Positions 1 to 8,651 of a stretch of 64,000 nucleotides of DNA are shown here, piece by piece. The notes under the pieces are model-generated. The model was not told the DNA's origin. It was given only the letters and a program-made list of their open reading frames with translations, and did not search any database. The stretch's first letter is position 1, and every line of letters begins with the position of its first letter. This stretch comes from Demequina flava (GTDB lineage: Bacteria > Actinomycetota > Actinomycetes > Actinomycetales > Demequinaceae): NCBI RefSeq assembly GCF_000975035.1, contig NZ_BBRA01000002.1:1-64000 (forward strand). The letters run 5' to 3'. The position numbers and the translations under genes were made by a program.

Positions 1-3
1 GGC

Positions 4-31
4 AAGGGCCGCCCCATTTGGGGCGGCCCTT
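4..31 (+). terminator. Intrinsic terminator of the gene upstream of the window
   Basis: A perfect 12-bp stem (4-15 paired with 20-31) with an ATTT loop. The arms begin with AA and end with TT, so it can work in either direction, but no long T-run follows. It separates the gene left of the window from the operon starting at 118. In Mycobacterium the corresponding upstream gene is tyrS; that identity is inference. Confidence 0.75.
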
Positions 32-117
32 CGCATTTCCCCAGCGAGCAAGTGCTGGCACGATGGTGACGGTAGCGGCGAGACTCGCCCGCGCCGTCCG
101 CAAGGAGACACCTCAAC

Positions 118-1869
118 ATGGCTGATTCATCGCACACCAACGGTTCCGACGACCGCCGCGATCGCAACGATCGGACGGACCGCGACCAAGGACGTCCCCG
201 GAACAATGGTTCCGGTCGTTCGAGTGGGTCCGGATCTGGTGGTGGTTCACGAGGCCAACAGCGTTCCAGTGGCGGGCAACGACGCTCTTCCTACGACGAT
301 CGCCCCGGTCAGAACCGCTCTTCTGGTTCCCGCGGCAACTCTCAGAGTCGTGGACGCTCCAGCGGCGGTCGTGACGGCGCGCGGTCGTACGGTAGCCGCA
401 ACGGCGCAGGTACTTCGGGTAGCCGGGACGACCGTGATCGTGGAGGGCGTGACGGCCAGCGCACTGGCGGAAACCGTGACGGTTCCTCCCCCGACGACCG
501 CAGTGGAGGATCACGCGACAGTTCCTCGCGCGGCCCCGCACGTGGGTCAACCTCCAGGCCTAGTTCCTCACGCGCCAGCGGCGGTCGTGACAACAGGGGC
601 TACGACCGCGGTGGTCGGTCTGACGATCGTCGCGACGGTCGAAGCGATGATCGCAGTAGCGGTCGGCCCAGCTACGGCGGGGGGTCACGTGGCAGCTATT
701 CGCGTGATGACCGTGACGGTCGAGGCGGCCGTGATAGTCGTCCCGGGGGAGATCGGTCGCGTGCGGGTGGTTCCTACGGCAGGTCCGATGACCGCCGTGG
801 TGGTACCGGCGATGACCGTCGAGGCGGTTGGCGCGACGGACGGCGCGACGGTCGCCGCGACGACTCGCGTGGCAGTGGCCGCTATGAGCGTTCTGGTTCG
901 CGTCCGCAGGGTGGACGTGACCAGGTGCGTCGTGATGACCGCCGCACGGAGCGCGACGACGGTTCACGTCGTGGCGACCGTTCGACAGTGCGTCCAGTCA
1001 CCGAGGTGCCCGAGATCCCCGAGGAGATCTCGATTGGTCAGCTCGACCGTACGGTGCGGGCGCGACTGCGAACGCTGAGCAAGGACAACGCAGAGGACGT
1101 CGGTCGTCACCTCGTGATGGCTGGACTGCTCCTGGAACTCGATCCCGAGCGTGCATACAAGCACGCCCAGGTCGCCGTGGCCCGTGCGGGTCGCGTCGAC
1201 GTTGTTCGCGAAGCCGGCGCGGTCGCTGCATACGCGACCGGTCGCTACGGCGAAGCACTGAGGGAGTTCCGCACAGTGCGCCGTCTCAACGGGTCTAACG
1301 AGCACGTTGCTCTGATGGCCGACTGCGAGCGCGGCCTGGGACGCCCGGAACGCGCCATTGCGCTTGGTCGTGAGTCAGAGAGCGCTGACCTTGACGCTAG
1401 GCAGCGGGCGGAGCTCGACATCGTGCTGGCCGGCGCGCGCATGGATCTCGGTGAGAACGAGGCGGCATACGTTGCACTCGGCCGGATTACGGCGCCCGAC
1501 CTCGAGATTCAGCAGCAAGTCGATACTGCTCGCGCAACTGTTCTTCGTGCTTTGGGGCGCATTGCCGACGCCGAAGCGATTGAGGCAACTCTTCCCGCAC
1601 CGGCTGAGGTCGAGGATCCTTGGGCCGACGACGTCACACTGTACGACGTCCAGGAACTTCCCGATCCCGCCGAGTACGAGGCACGCGAAGCCGCTCGTCA
1701 AGCTGCGTTTGCAGAGGCCAACGCTGTCGAGGAGCCCAACGTGCCCGACGTGCCCGAGGCGTCCGAGGATGCCCAACTCGATGGCGCGGACGACTCCGAC
1801 CTGGCTCCGGACGCCGGTGCACCTAGCGACTACGAGCCCACGACCAACGAGGATTCACAGGAGAAGTAG
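118..1869 (+). CDS. TPR-repeat protein with long disordered Arg/Gly/Ser/Asp-rich N-terminus
   Basis: A 583-residue protein in two parts. Residues 1 to about 290 are low complexity, dominated by Arg, Gly, Ser and Asp, with recurring DDR, RGG-like and SRG steps. Residues about 300 to 500 are a normal alpha-helical region resembling TPR units (alanine-rich helices such as DPERAYKHAQVAVARAGR), followed by an acidic tail rich in Glu, Asp and Pro. The start is supported by AAGGAG at 101-106. It heads the run TPR-HAD-small protein-tlyA-nadK-recN, matching the order around Rv1691 of M. tuberculosis, whose product is also a TPR protein. The RG-rich arm suggests RNA binding or condensation, by analogy only. 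The exact function is unknown. Confidence 0.8.
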   Translation: MADSSHTNGSDDRRDRNDRTDRDQGRPRNNGSGRSSGSGSGGGSRGQQRSSGGQRRSSYDDRPGQNRSSGSRGNSQSRGRSSGGRDGARSYGSRNGAGTSGSRDDRDRGGRDGQRTGGNRDGSSPDDRSGGSRDSSSRGPARGSTSRPSSSRASGGRDNRGYDRGGRSDDRRDGRSDDRSSGRPSYGGGSRGSYSRDDRDGRGGRDSRPGGDRSRAGGSYGRSDDRRGGTGDDRRGGWRDGRRDGRRDDSRGSGRYERSGSRPQGGRDQVRRDDRRTERDDGSRRGDRSTVRPVTEVPEIPEEISIGQLDRTVRARLRTLSKDNAEDVGRHLVMAGLLLELDPERAYKHAQVAVARAGRVDVVREAGAVAAYATGRYGEALREFRTVRRLNGSNEHVALMADCERGLGRPERAIALGRESESADLDARQRAELDIVLAGARMDLGENEAAYVALGRITAPDLEIQQQVDTARATVLRALGRIADAEAIEATLPAPAEVEDPWADDVTLYDVQELPDPAEYEAREAARQAAFAEANAVEEPNVPDVPEASEDAQLDGADDSDLAPDAGAPSDYEPTTNEDSQEK

Positions 1870-1871
1870 AC

Positions 1872-2882
1872 ATGCTGCTCGGCACAGACGTTCCATTGTG
1901 GGAAGCGCACGACGCGGCCTTGGTCGATCTCGATGGCGTGGCCTACCGCGGCCCGCACGCAATCCCTACAGCTCCGGATGCCCTGCAGGCGGCTCGCGGT
2001 GCAGGGATGCGCATCGTCTTCGTGACAAACAACGCCAGCCGGGAGCCAAGCACCGTTGCCGACCACCTCACGGAGCTCGGGATGCCCACTCAGACCCACG
2101 AGGTGCTGACCGCGGCGCAGGCCGTCTCCTTGATGGTGCGCGACGCAATGCCGGAAGGGTCCCCGGTGTTTGTCGTGGGTGGCCAGGGCCTGAGGACCGC
2201 ACTGACGGACGTCGGAATGCGCCTCGTTGATTCGGCCCACGACAATCCCGCAGCAGTCGTCCAGGGTTTCAACCCGGACGTGTCTTGGAAGGACTTCGCC
2301 GAGGCGTCGTACGCCATTTCACAAGGCGCCAAGTTCTTCGCGTCCAACATGGACCTCACCATTCCCAATGACCGCGGAGTGGCGCCAGGCAATGGTTCAC
2401 TCGTCAACGTCGTGATCACCGCTACCGGCGTGACGCCTCCCAGCGCGGGCAAGCCTGCGCCAGAAATGTTCACGCTCGCCGCGCGTCAGGCAGATGCGCG
2501 AACGCCTTTGGTCATTGGCGACCGCCTCGACACCGACCTCAAGGGCGGCCGCGCTGCGGGGTACCCGGGACTCATGGTTCTCACCGGCGTCAACGACGGC
2601 CGTGACGCGGTGCTTGCGGTACCCGACGAACGCCCGTCATACATCGGCGAGGACCTCCGCAGCCTTGCCCACCCTCACCCCGCCCCCGAGCGGGACGGAG
2701 AAGGGTGGAAGGTCGGTGAGTGCAGCGCGCGTGTGAGCGATGGACACCTCTCCGTTACGGGACCAGCCGATGTGGATCGCATCCGGGCAGCGTGTGCCGC
2801 GGCGTGGGAGGCGGCCGATGCCGGGGTCACGATCGAGGTTGAGTCCCTGCCTGACCTGGGCGTATCCTCAACCCATGACTGA
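1872..2882 (+). CDS. HAD-superfamily (class IIA) phosphatase
   Basis: A 336-residue HAD hydrolase of the NagD/4-nitrophenylphosphatase type. The nucleophile motif DLDGVAYRG lies near residues 22-30, the motif II region is FVTNNASR, and the motif III/IV region is VIGDRLDTDLKGGRAAG. These give a Mg-dependent phosphoaspartate mechanism. The substrate cannot be read from sequence; sugar phosphates or phosphoglycolate are usual for the family. The start lies 2 bases after the previous stop, with AGGAGAAG at 1858-1865 as ribosome site. The last 8 bases overlap the next gene. It corresponds in position to Rv1692 of M. tuberculosis, a glycerol-3-phosphate phosphatase, so that activity is a reasonable guess. 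Confidence 0.88.
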   Translation: MLLGTDVPLWEAHDAALVDLDGVAYRGPHAIPTAPDALQAARGAGMRIVFVTNNASREPSTVADHLTELGMPTQTHEVLTAAQAVSLMVRDAMPEGSPVFVVGGQGLRTALTDVGMRLVDSAHDNPAAVVQGFNPDVSWKDFAEASYAISQGAKFFASNMDLTIPNDRGVAPGNGSLVNVVITATGVTPPSAGKPAPEMFTLAARQADARTPLVIGDRLDTDLKGGRAAGYPGLMVLTGVNDGRDAVLAVPDERPSYIGEDLRSLAHPHPAPERDGEGWKVGECSARVSDGHLSVTGPADVDRIRAACAAAWEAADAGVTIEVESLPDLGVSSTHD

Positions 2883-3045
2883 GTTCTCCGAGCAGCGTGA
2901 GCCCCTGGGCGAGGTCCAGTACCCATCTGAGGTCCGTGAGGCACTGCGGGCGGTCACTGAGTTGCCGACTGACTTGAACGAGCAGGCTGACTTCTTCGAC
3001 AAGATCCAGTCATCGCTGTCGAATCGCCTGCGCGAAGACCAGTAG
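2875..3045 (+). CDS. Small conserved hypothetical protein between HAD phosphatase and tlyA
   Basis: A 56-residue acidic protein with predicted helices and no cysteines or membrane segment. Its ATG at 2875 overlaps the end of the HAD gene by 8 bases, and its stop lies 9 bases before tlyA, so it is translated within the operon. M. tuberculosis has a similarly small gene (Rv1693) at exactly this place, which supports it as a real gene. A longer reading of the frame back to 2740 would run deep into the HAD gene and is unlikely. Function unknown. Confidence 0.75.
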   Translation: MTEFSEQREPLGEVQYPSEVREALRAVTELPTDLNEQADFFDKIQSSLSNRLREDQ

Positions 3046-3054
3046 AGCGCGCTG

Positions 3055-3882
3055 ATGCGGCTCGACCGCGCGCTCCACGTGCGCGGACTCGCTCGCTCGC
3101 GTTCCCACGCGCAGCAACTCATTGACGCTGGTGTGGTCTCCGTCGCCGGGCGTACCTTGCTCAAGGCCTCGACGACTGTCACCGACGACATCGCCATCGT
3201 GATCGACGAGTCCGAGGCCCACTACGTATCCCGTGCAGCCCACAAACTCCTAGGCGCCCTCGACGTTTGTGAACCTTTGGGTTTGAAGGTGGCCGGAGCA
3301 TCGGCCCTTGATGCGGGAGCCTCAACTGGCGGCTTTACTCAAGTTCTCTTGGAACGCAGCGTAGCCCGCGTGCTCGCCGTTGACGTCGGCCACGGTCAAC
3401 TCGTGCCTGAGATTGCCCAAGACCCCCGGGTGGATGCGCGGGAAGGAATCAACGTTCGCGACCTCACGGCTTCGTCGGAGGGCGCGGGTGTCGATCTCGT
3501 GGTGGCAGATCTGTCGTTCATTTCGTTGACGCACGTCATCGCTCCTTTGGCTGACTTTGCCGGCCCCGCGAGCGACTTTGTCCTCATGGTCAAGCCCCAG
3601 TTCGAGGTCGGCCGGTCAAAGCTGTCGAGCAGGGGAGTCGTCACCGATCCGCGAGATCGCGTGGCCGCGGTGACGCAAGTGGCAAACGAGATGCGGGCGC
3701 AAGGCCTTAGCCTGCACCACATTGCCCGTAGTCAGCTGCCGGGTCCACAGGGAAATCACGAGTTCTTCGTGTGGGGCTCGCAAGCATGGCAGGCTAGTGA
3801 CAGTCGCGGCGGGACCAGGCCGGTTCTTAACGACATTGACCTGAAGGTACAGATCAAGCAGGAGGTGAAGGCAGGCACATGA
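3055..3882 (+). CDS. tlyA: 16S/23S rRNA 2'-O-methyltransferase TlyA
   Basis: 275 residues, the normal length for TlyA. The N-terminal S4 RNA-binding domain covers about residues 1-60 (begins MRLDRALHVRGLARSRSHA) and is followed by an FtsJ/RrmJ-type methyltransferase domain with the SAM-binding stretch ALDAGASTGGFTQVLL near residue 85-100. The family methylates cytidines in 16S and 23S rRNA; in mycobacteria this creates the capreomycin-sensitive state. The gene overlaps nadK by 4 bases (ATGA). Its place between the small Rv1693-like gene and nadK is the same as in Mycobacterium. Confidence 0.95.
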   Translation: MRLDRALHVRGLARSRSHAQQLIDAGVVSVAGRTLLKASTTVTDDIAIVIDESEAHYVSRAAHKLLGALDVCEPLGLKVAGASALDAGASTGGFTQVLLERSVARVLAVDVGHGQLVPEIAQDPRVDAREGINVRDLTASSEGAGVDLVVADLSFISLTHVIAPLADFAGPASDFVLMVKPQFEVGRSKLSSRGVVTDPRDRVAAVTQVANEMRAQGLSLHHIARSQLPGPQGNHEFFVWGSQAWQASDSRGGTRPVLNDIDLKVQIKQEVKAGT

Positions 3883-4802
3883 CACGCACCGTTCTGATTG
3901 TGTCCAACCCTCACCGACCCGAGATCGTTGATGCCGTCGCAGATGTCGAGGCCGCCCTGCGCGCCGAGGGCATTGATGTGCGTCATGACCTGGTCGACGG
4001 CGCCGACATCGAAGCGGCCATCGTCCTGGGCGGCGACGGCACCATGCTGCACGCCGCTCATCTCACGCATGGCACGGGCATTCCGCTGCTGGGCGTGAAC
4101 CTCGGCCGTGTCGGCTTCCTCGCAGAGCTCGAGCGTGACGACGTCGTCACTGCCGCGAAGCGGTTGGCGGCGCGGGACTACACGACGGAAGCGCGCGGAA
4201 CTCTGCACGTCACCGTCAAGCGTGCCGACGGCACCGTCGAAGACGGCTGGGCGCTCAACGAAGTGACGCTCGAACGCGATGAGCGCTTGCGCACCCTCGA
4301 GGTCCAGGTGGGCGTAGACGGTCACCCGCTGTCGTCCTTTGGGTGTGATGGCATCGTCGTGTCGACAGCTACCGGTTCCACGGCCCACGCATTCTCTGCG
4401 GGTGGACCGGTGATGTGGCCCAATGTTGACGCGTTGCTGTTCGTTCCGCTGTCCGCTCACGCGCTGTTTGCGCGACCACTTGTCGTGGGGCCGGACTCGA
4501 CGTTCGCGATCGAGGTCGTCGATTCGTCCGATGCTGGGGGACAGGTCGTACTCGACGGGGCTCGCGCGATTGATGCCGGCCGTGGTTGCGTCATTGAGGT
4601 CAAGCGCGGTTCTGGCACGGTGCGGTTGGCGCGTATGTCCGATGCTCCGTTCACCCAGCGACTCGTCGACAAGTTTTCATTGCCAACGCAGGGGTGGCGT
4701 GGAGAGCGGGCCCGCACCACGCCTATCGGTCGTGAGATCGACGGGCACGACGCCGATGCTGTTGTCGAGGTGGAGCCGAACGTCCCCGACGAGGACGGCT
4801 GA
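3879..4802 (+). CDS. nadK: NAD kinase
   Basis: A 307-residue ATP/polyphosphate NAD kinase making NADP from NAD. The family GGDG motif (VLGGDGTMLHAAHL) lies near residue 52, followed by NLGRVGFLAE, and the second conserved block is GIVVSTATGSTAHAFSAGG. The start overlaps tlyA in an ATGA and the stop shares a base with the recN start, so the three are translationally coupled. M. tuberculosis has ppnK at this place. The C-terminus after about residue 280 is acidic and unconserved. Confidence 0.95.
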   Translation: MTRTVLIVSNPHRPEIVDAVADVEAALRAEGIDVRHDLVDGADIEAAIVLGGDGTMLHAAHLTHGTGIPLLGVNLGRVGFLAELERDDVVTAAKRLAARDYTTEARGTLHVTVKRADGTVEDGWALNEVTLERDERLRTLEVQVGVDGHPLSSFGCDGIVVSTATGSTAHAFSAGGPVMWPNVDALLFVPLSAHALFARPLVVGPDSTFAIEVVDSSDAGGQVVLDGARAIDAGRGCVIEVKRGSGTVRLARMSDAPFTQRLVDKFSLPTQGWRGERARTTPIGREIDGHDADAVVEVEPNVPDEDG

Positions 4803-6493
4803 TGCTGCACGAACTATCGATCGCAGATCTTGGAGTCATCGAGTCTGCGCGCGTGGAGCTCGGGCCTGGCCTGACGTGTGTGACCGGCGAGACCGGCGCG
4901 GGCAAGACCATGGTGCTCACCGGGCTCGGGCTCATTCTTGGTGCGAAGAGCGCTCGGGCTACGGTCCGTGAAGGCGCGAAGGAAGCACTCGCCGAGGCCG
5001 TGATCGACATTCCCCGTGACTCAGAATCTGCGTTACGCCTCGAAGACGCCGGAGTGATCGTGGACGACGACGGCACTGTGGTCGTGGCCCGGACCGTGGG
5101 CGCGGCAACTCGGTCACGCACGGTGATCGGTGGGCGCACCGTTCCCCAGGCGCTCCTTGGCGACCTCGCGTCTGAACTCGTGACTGTGCACGGCCAGAGC
5201 GATCAGGTGCGCCTTCGGTCGGCGTCGCGACAGCGTGACACTCTCGACCGCTACGCAGGCCCCACGCACGCTTCATTGCTGGCGACGTACCGCGCCGCAT
5301 GGGATGCGTGGAAACTCGCTGAGGAAGAGTTGCGGGTGATGCAGGAAGGCGCTGACGCCGAGCGCGCTGAGGTGTCACGCCTACGCGACGATGTTGACGC
5401 GATCGATGCCGTCGCGCCCCGTGAGGGAGAAGACGCTGAGATCGAGGCCCAGGTCCGCGTTCTCGATAACGCGGAGGCCGTGCGGATGTCAGCGGCTGCG
5501 GCACATGCCGCACTGACTGGCGACGATGAGTTCACAGTTGCTACCGCTCTCGAAGCGGCCCGCAAGGCACTGGGCGACGGCGCCCGCCACGACGCAACAC
5601 TTGAGGCTCTTGAGCAACGTGTCGCGGACTTCCTCTACGGTGCGACCGACGTGGCGTCAGAGCTGACGAGTTACCTCGACGCGCTTGACGCTGACCCTGA
5701 GCGCCTCAACGAACTTCATCAACGTCGTTCTGATCTCAACACTTTGATGCGCAGAATTGGCGTGCCCGACCTTGCCAGTGTCATCGAGTACGCGGAGACG
5801 GCGCGACCCAGGATCGCGGCCGATGACGACTGGGACGCCACGCTCGAGCGCCGAGCCGCTCAGGAACGACAAGCCCGGGAGTCGCTCGAAGCCGCTGCTG
5901 GCGTGGTCCGGCAGTCCCGAGAGGGTGCGGCGGAGCGTCTGTCGCATGCGGTGGACGCCGAGCTCACGGAGCTGGCGATGGCTGACGCGTCGGTACGGAT
6001 CGTGATCGAACCAACGGACCTTGCTCCCCATGGTGGCGACACCGTGACCTTCACCCTGGCTTCCCACCCTGGGGCACCGCATCGGCCCTTGGCGGAAGCC
6101 GCGTCCGGCGGTGAACTCTCGCGCATCATGCTGGCTCTCGAAGTGTCACTCGCTTCGACAGACGCCGACGCATCGCGAACCTTTGTCTTTGATGAGGTCG
6201 ACGCCGGTGTCGGTGGCCGTGCTGCCATTGCGGTGGGCAACCGACTCGCTGAACTCGCTCGATCCCACCAGGTGATTGTCGTGACGCACCTCGCGCAAGT
6301 GGCGTCCTTCGCAGACACCCACGTCGTCGTGCGCAAAGCGACCGACGGAGCCGTCACGCGGGCCCAGGTCACGACCCTCGACGGCGATGCGCGCGTCGAA
6401 GAAATCGCGCGACTGCTCTCAGGGCAAGAGTCCTCGTCTGCTGCACTCGCCCACGCGCTTGAGCTACTGGAGGCATCCCGCGTGGCACGATGA
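4802..6493 (+). CDS. recN: DNA repair protein RecN
   Basis: A 563-residue SMC-like ATPase for double-strand break repair. Walker A GETGAGKT is at residues 29-36. A long Glu/Ala/Arg-rich coiled-coil region fills about 150-360. The ABC signature region ASGGELSRIM and Walker B TFVFDEVDAGVGG lie near 435-475, followed by the switch VIVVTHLAQVASFAD. Length and domain order are normal. The ATG overlaps the nadK TGA by one base. SOS control is known for recN elsewhere, but no LexA-type palindrome is seen here, consistent with its internal operon position. Confidence 0.95.
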   Translation: MLHELSIADLGVIESARVELGPGLTCVTGETGAGKTMVLTGLGLILGAKSARATVREGAKEALAEAVIDIPRDSESALRLEDAGVIVDDDGTVVVARTVGAATRSRTVIGGRTVPQALLGDLASELVTVHGQSDQVRLRSASRQRDTLDRYAGPTHASLLATYRAAWDAWKLAEEELRVMQEGADAERAEVSRLRDDVDAIDAVAPREGEDAEIEAQVRVLDNAEAVRMSAAAAHAALTGDDEFTVATALEAARKALGDGARHDATLEALEQRVADFLYGATDVASELTSYLDALDADPERLNELHQRRSDLNTLMRRIGVPDLASVIEYAETARPRIAADDDWDATLERRAAQERQARESLEAAAGVVRQSREGAAERLSHAVDAELTELAMADASVRIVIEPTDLAPHGGDTVTFTLASHPGAPHRPLAEAASGGELSRIMLALEVSLASTDADASRTFVFDEVDAGVGGRAAIAVGNRLAELARSHQVIVVTHLAQVASFADTHVVVRKATDGAVTRAQVTTLDGDARVEEIARLLSGQESSSAALAHALELLEASRVAR

Positions 6494-6497
6494 CGAC

Positions 6498-7652
6498 ATG
6501 AGTCGTTCCTCTCGCACACGGGACGCGGACGACGGCACGGTCATTGGACCCGTTCGCATCGATCGCAGCGCCTCCGCGCTTGCTCGTCGCCTGCGCGCGG
6601 GCGACGTTGCCGTCATCGACGTTCTCGACCTCGATCAGGGCTCCGCTGAGTCCCTTGCTGCTCGCCGTCCAGCCGCCGTCGTCAATGTCAGCACGTCGAT
6701 CTCTGGTCGCTATCCTGCCGGGGGTCCACGGGTTCTGCTTGAAGCAGGAATTCCACTCCTGGATGCCGCCGGCCCCGCGGTGCTCGACCTCAAGGAAGGC
6801 ACCACTGCACAGCTGCGCGACACGGACCTCGTTGTGGGTGACGCTGTCGTGGCGTCCGGCACCATCCTCGATGGCGACGCCATTGTCGACGCGATGCAAT
6901 CCGCAGGCGAAGGCATGCGGGTGCAACTTCAAATGCTGACCGCGACCGCGATGGAACAGATTGCCCGTGAGGGTGACGTGCTCTTGGAGGGCCAAGGTCT
7001 TCCCGAGACTGGAGTCGACTTCACTGGCCGCCACGTCGTGATCGTCGCTCCGGGCTATCGGCACAAGGAACAGCTGAAGGAAATCAAGCGCTACCTGCGC
7101 GACGTGCGGCCCTTGGTCGTGGGCGTCGGCGCAGGGGCTGATGCGGCGCGCGACTTGGGGCCCGCCGCATCCGTCGTCGTTGGCGACGTTGAGGGCATCG
7201 AAGAAGAGACCCTCGCCACCGCCCAGCACATCGTCTTGCACGACCCTCACGGGAGCGACGTAGGTCTCATCCGCGTAGAGGCTCTCGGGGTCGACCACTC
7301 ACACGTCGACTCGACGCTGTCTGCCACTGACGTGGCAATTTTGATGGCGCACGCTGGGGGAGCCGAGGTCATCGTCACAGTCGGCGTCGAATCGCGGCTG
7401 ATGGACTTCCTTGAGCGCAGCCCTGCCGAGGGGGCTGGCACACTGCTGTCGCGGCTGAGCGCTGGAGCGCGCCTGGTTGATGCGACCACGCTCGCCCTCG
7501 TGTATCGCCATCGCTACGGAGCCTGGACGTTGGTTGTGCTGCTCATCAGCGCACTCCTCGCCCTCGGCGCCGCGATCTGGGTCACGCCCGCAGGACGAGC
7601 TTGGGTGGAGAGCATCTGGAATGGACTCACCGCATGGATCGGGGGCGCGTGA
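6498..7652 (+). CDS. steA: SteA, septation/cell-separation protein
   Basis: 384 residues from ATG 6498, five bases after the recN stop. A start further upstream would run through the recN end and is rejected. The body is a soluble alpha/beta protein related to thiamin-pyrophosphokinase-like folds (VVGVGAGADAARDLGPAASVVVGD), with one C-terminal membrane segment (about 350-372, AWTLVVLLISALLALGAAIWV). SteA and its partner SteB are needed for daughter-cell separation in Corynebacterium glutamicum. The stop overlaps the steB start by one base, fitting a membrane complex. Identity rests on family recognition and recN-steA-steB-pyrG order (Rv1697 position). Confidence 0.85.
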   Translation: MSRSSRTRDADDGTVIGPVRIDRSASALARRLRAGDVAVIDVLDLDQGSAESLAARRPAAVVNVSTSISGRYPAGGPRVLLEAGIPLLDAAGPAVLDLKEGTTAQLRDTDLVVGDAVVASGTILDGDAIVDAMQSAGEGMRVQLQMLTATAMEQIAREGDVLLEGQGLPETGVDFTGRHVVIVAPGYRHKEQLKEIKRYLRDVRPLVVGVGAGADAARDLGPAASVVVGDVEGIEEETLATAQHIVLHDPHGSDVGLIRVEALGVDHSHVDSTLSATDVAILMAHAGGAEVIVTVGVESRLMDFLERSPAEGAGTLLSRLSAGARLVDATTLALVYRHRYGAWTLVVLLISALLALGAAIWVTPAGRAWVESIWNGLTAWIGGA

Positions 7653-8584
7653 TGATTGATTTCCGCTATCACTTGGTGTCACTTAGCGCGGTCTTCCTCG
7701 CTTTGGCCGTAGGCGTGGTCTTGGGAAGCGGGCCGATGCGCGACGCGCTCGTCGGGGACCAAGCTGGACAGATCGACGAGCTTGAACAAGAAGTGCATTC
7801 GCTCGAGGACGACATCCTGGTTCAGCAAGAGGCCGCGGTTGCTGGGGAGCAGTTCGCGGACGAGTCGTCCCAGCGTGTGCTGGCTGGCGCCCTTGGGGAC
7901 GTCCAGGTCGCCTCGGTCGAGGTGGGGGAGCCTTCGGTCGAGTCAGCAGATGGCGTGCGAGCGCGTCAGGTCCAAGCCGGCGCTACCGTCACGGCACAGG
8001 TCAGCGTGCTCGACGCGTGGACTGACCCCGGCCAGGTCGCGTTCCGTAGCTCACTGGCGTCGACAGTGTCGTCCCAAGTAGCGGGAGCCACTGAGGACAT
8101 GGCACCAACCACCGTGTTGGCGCACGCACTGGCTCAGGCGCTCATGCCTGGGGTTGTGCCGCCTGGCGCGGACGCGGACGCGTTCGCAGATGATCCACAG
8201 GAGCGGGCGAGCGCGCTCTTTGATCTGCTGTCAGAGGCCGACCTTGTCGATGGCAGCGTCTCCGCTGCCGCTGGCGCCGTCACCGTGATCGCGGGACCAG
8301 CTGATGAAGAGTCCTCGAGTGACTCTGCGACGTTTGCCGAGTTGTCCGGAGTCCTCGCGCAGTATGCGGAGGGCATTGTCGTGGCCTCGGGGCTGCCGTC
8401 ATCAGGAGACGTTCCGACGGCCATCGCAGCGGCGCCGGACGCATCGGGCCTGGTGTCGACGGTCACGACCGGCACGACGTACTACGGACGGATCTCGACG
8501 GCGCTGGCGCTATCGGAGAACATTGGCGGAAGTGTGGGGCAGTACGCGGTCGGTGAAGGACAGACCTATGTACCGGCTCCGTAG
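7652..8584 (+). CDS. steB: SteB/MctB-family envelope protein
   Basis: 310 residues from ATG 7652, sharing a base with the steA stop. An N-terminal signal anchor (RYHLVSLSAVFLALAVGVVL) is followed by a short coiled coil (QIDELEQEVHSLEDDILVQQ) and an extracytoplasmic Ala/Ser/Asp-rich domain. This is the family of M. tuberculosis MctB (Rv1698, described as a copper transport protein) and C. glutamicum SteB. The tight pairing with steA favours the cell-separation role here. No metal-binding His or Cys cluster is visible, so a copper role is not supported by this sequence. Confidence 0.82.
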   Translation: MIDFRYHLVSLSAVFLALAVGVVLGSGPMRDALVGDQAGQIDELEQEVHSLEDDILVQQEAAVAGEQFADESSQRVLAGALGDVQVASVEVGEPSVESADGVRARQVQAGATVTAQVSVLDAWTDPGQVAFRSSLASTVSSQVAGATEDMAPTTVLAHALAQALMPGVVPPGADADAFADDPQERASALFDLLSEADLVDGSVSAAAGAVTVIAGPADEESSSDSATFAELSGVLAQYAEGIVVASGLPSSGDVPTAIAAAPDASGLVSTVTTGTTYYGRISTALALSENIGGSVGQYAVGEGQTYVPAP

Positions 8585-8637
8585 TGATTCTTATCGCTAG
8601 AGAGGCGTTTCGGCATTCGCGGACCGCTCACGCCTGT

Positions 8638-8643
8638 TAGTGT
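8638..8643 (+). promoter_or_regulatory. Candidate -10 element for leaderless pyrG
   Basis: TAGTGT lies 8 bases before the GTG at 8652, the spacing seen at other candidate leaderless starts in this window. It is the main reason to prefer 8652 over the GTG at 8640. The -35 region is not clear. Confidence 0.4.
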
Positions 8644-8651
8644 TGAAGCCC

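Noticed and set aside
206-1078. Long alternative frames on both strands across the TPR gene's N-terminal half
   Set aside because: They arise from the low-complexity, GC-rich repeats. None has a ribosome site or recognisable protein features.
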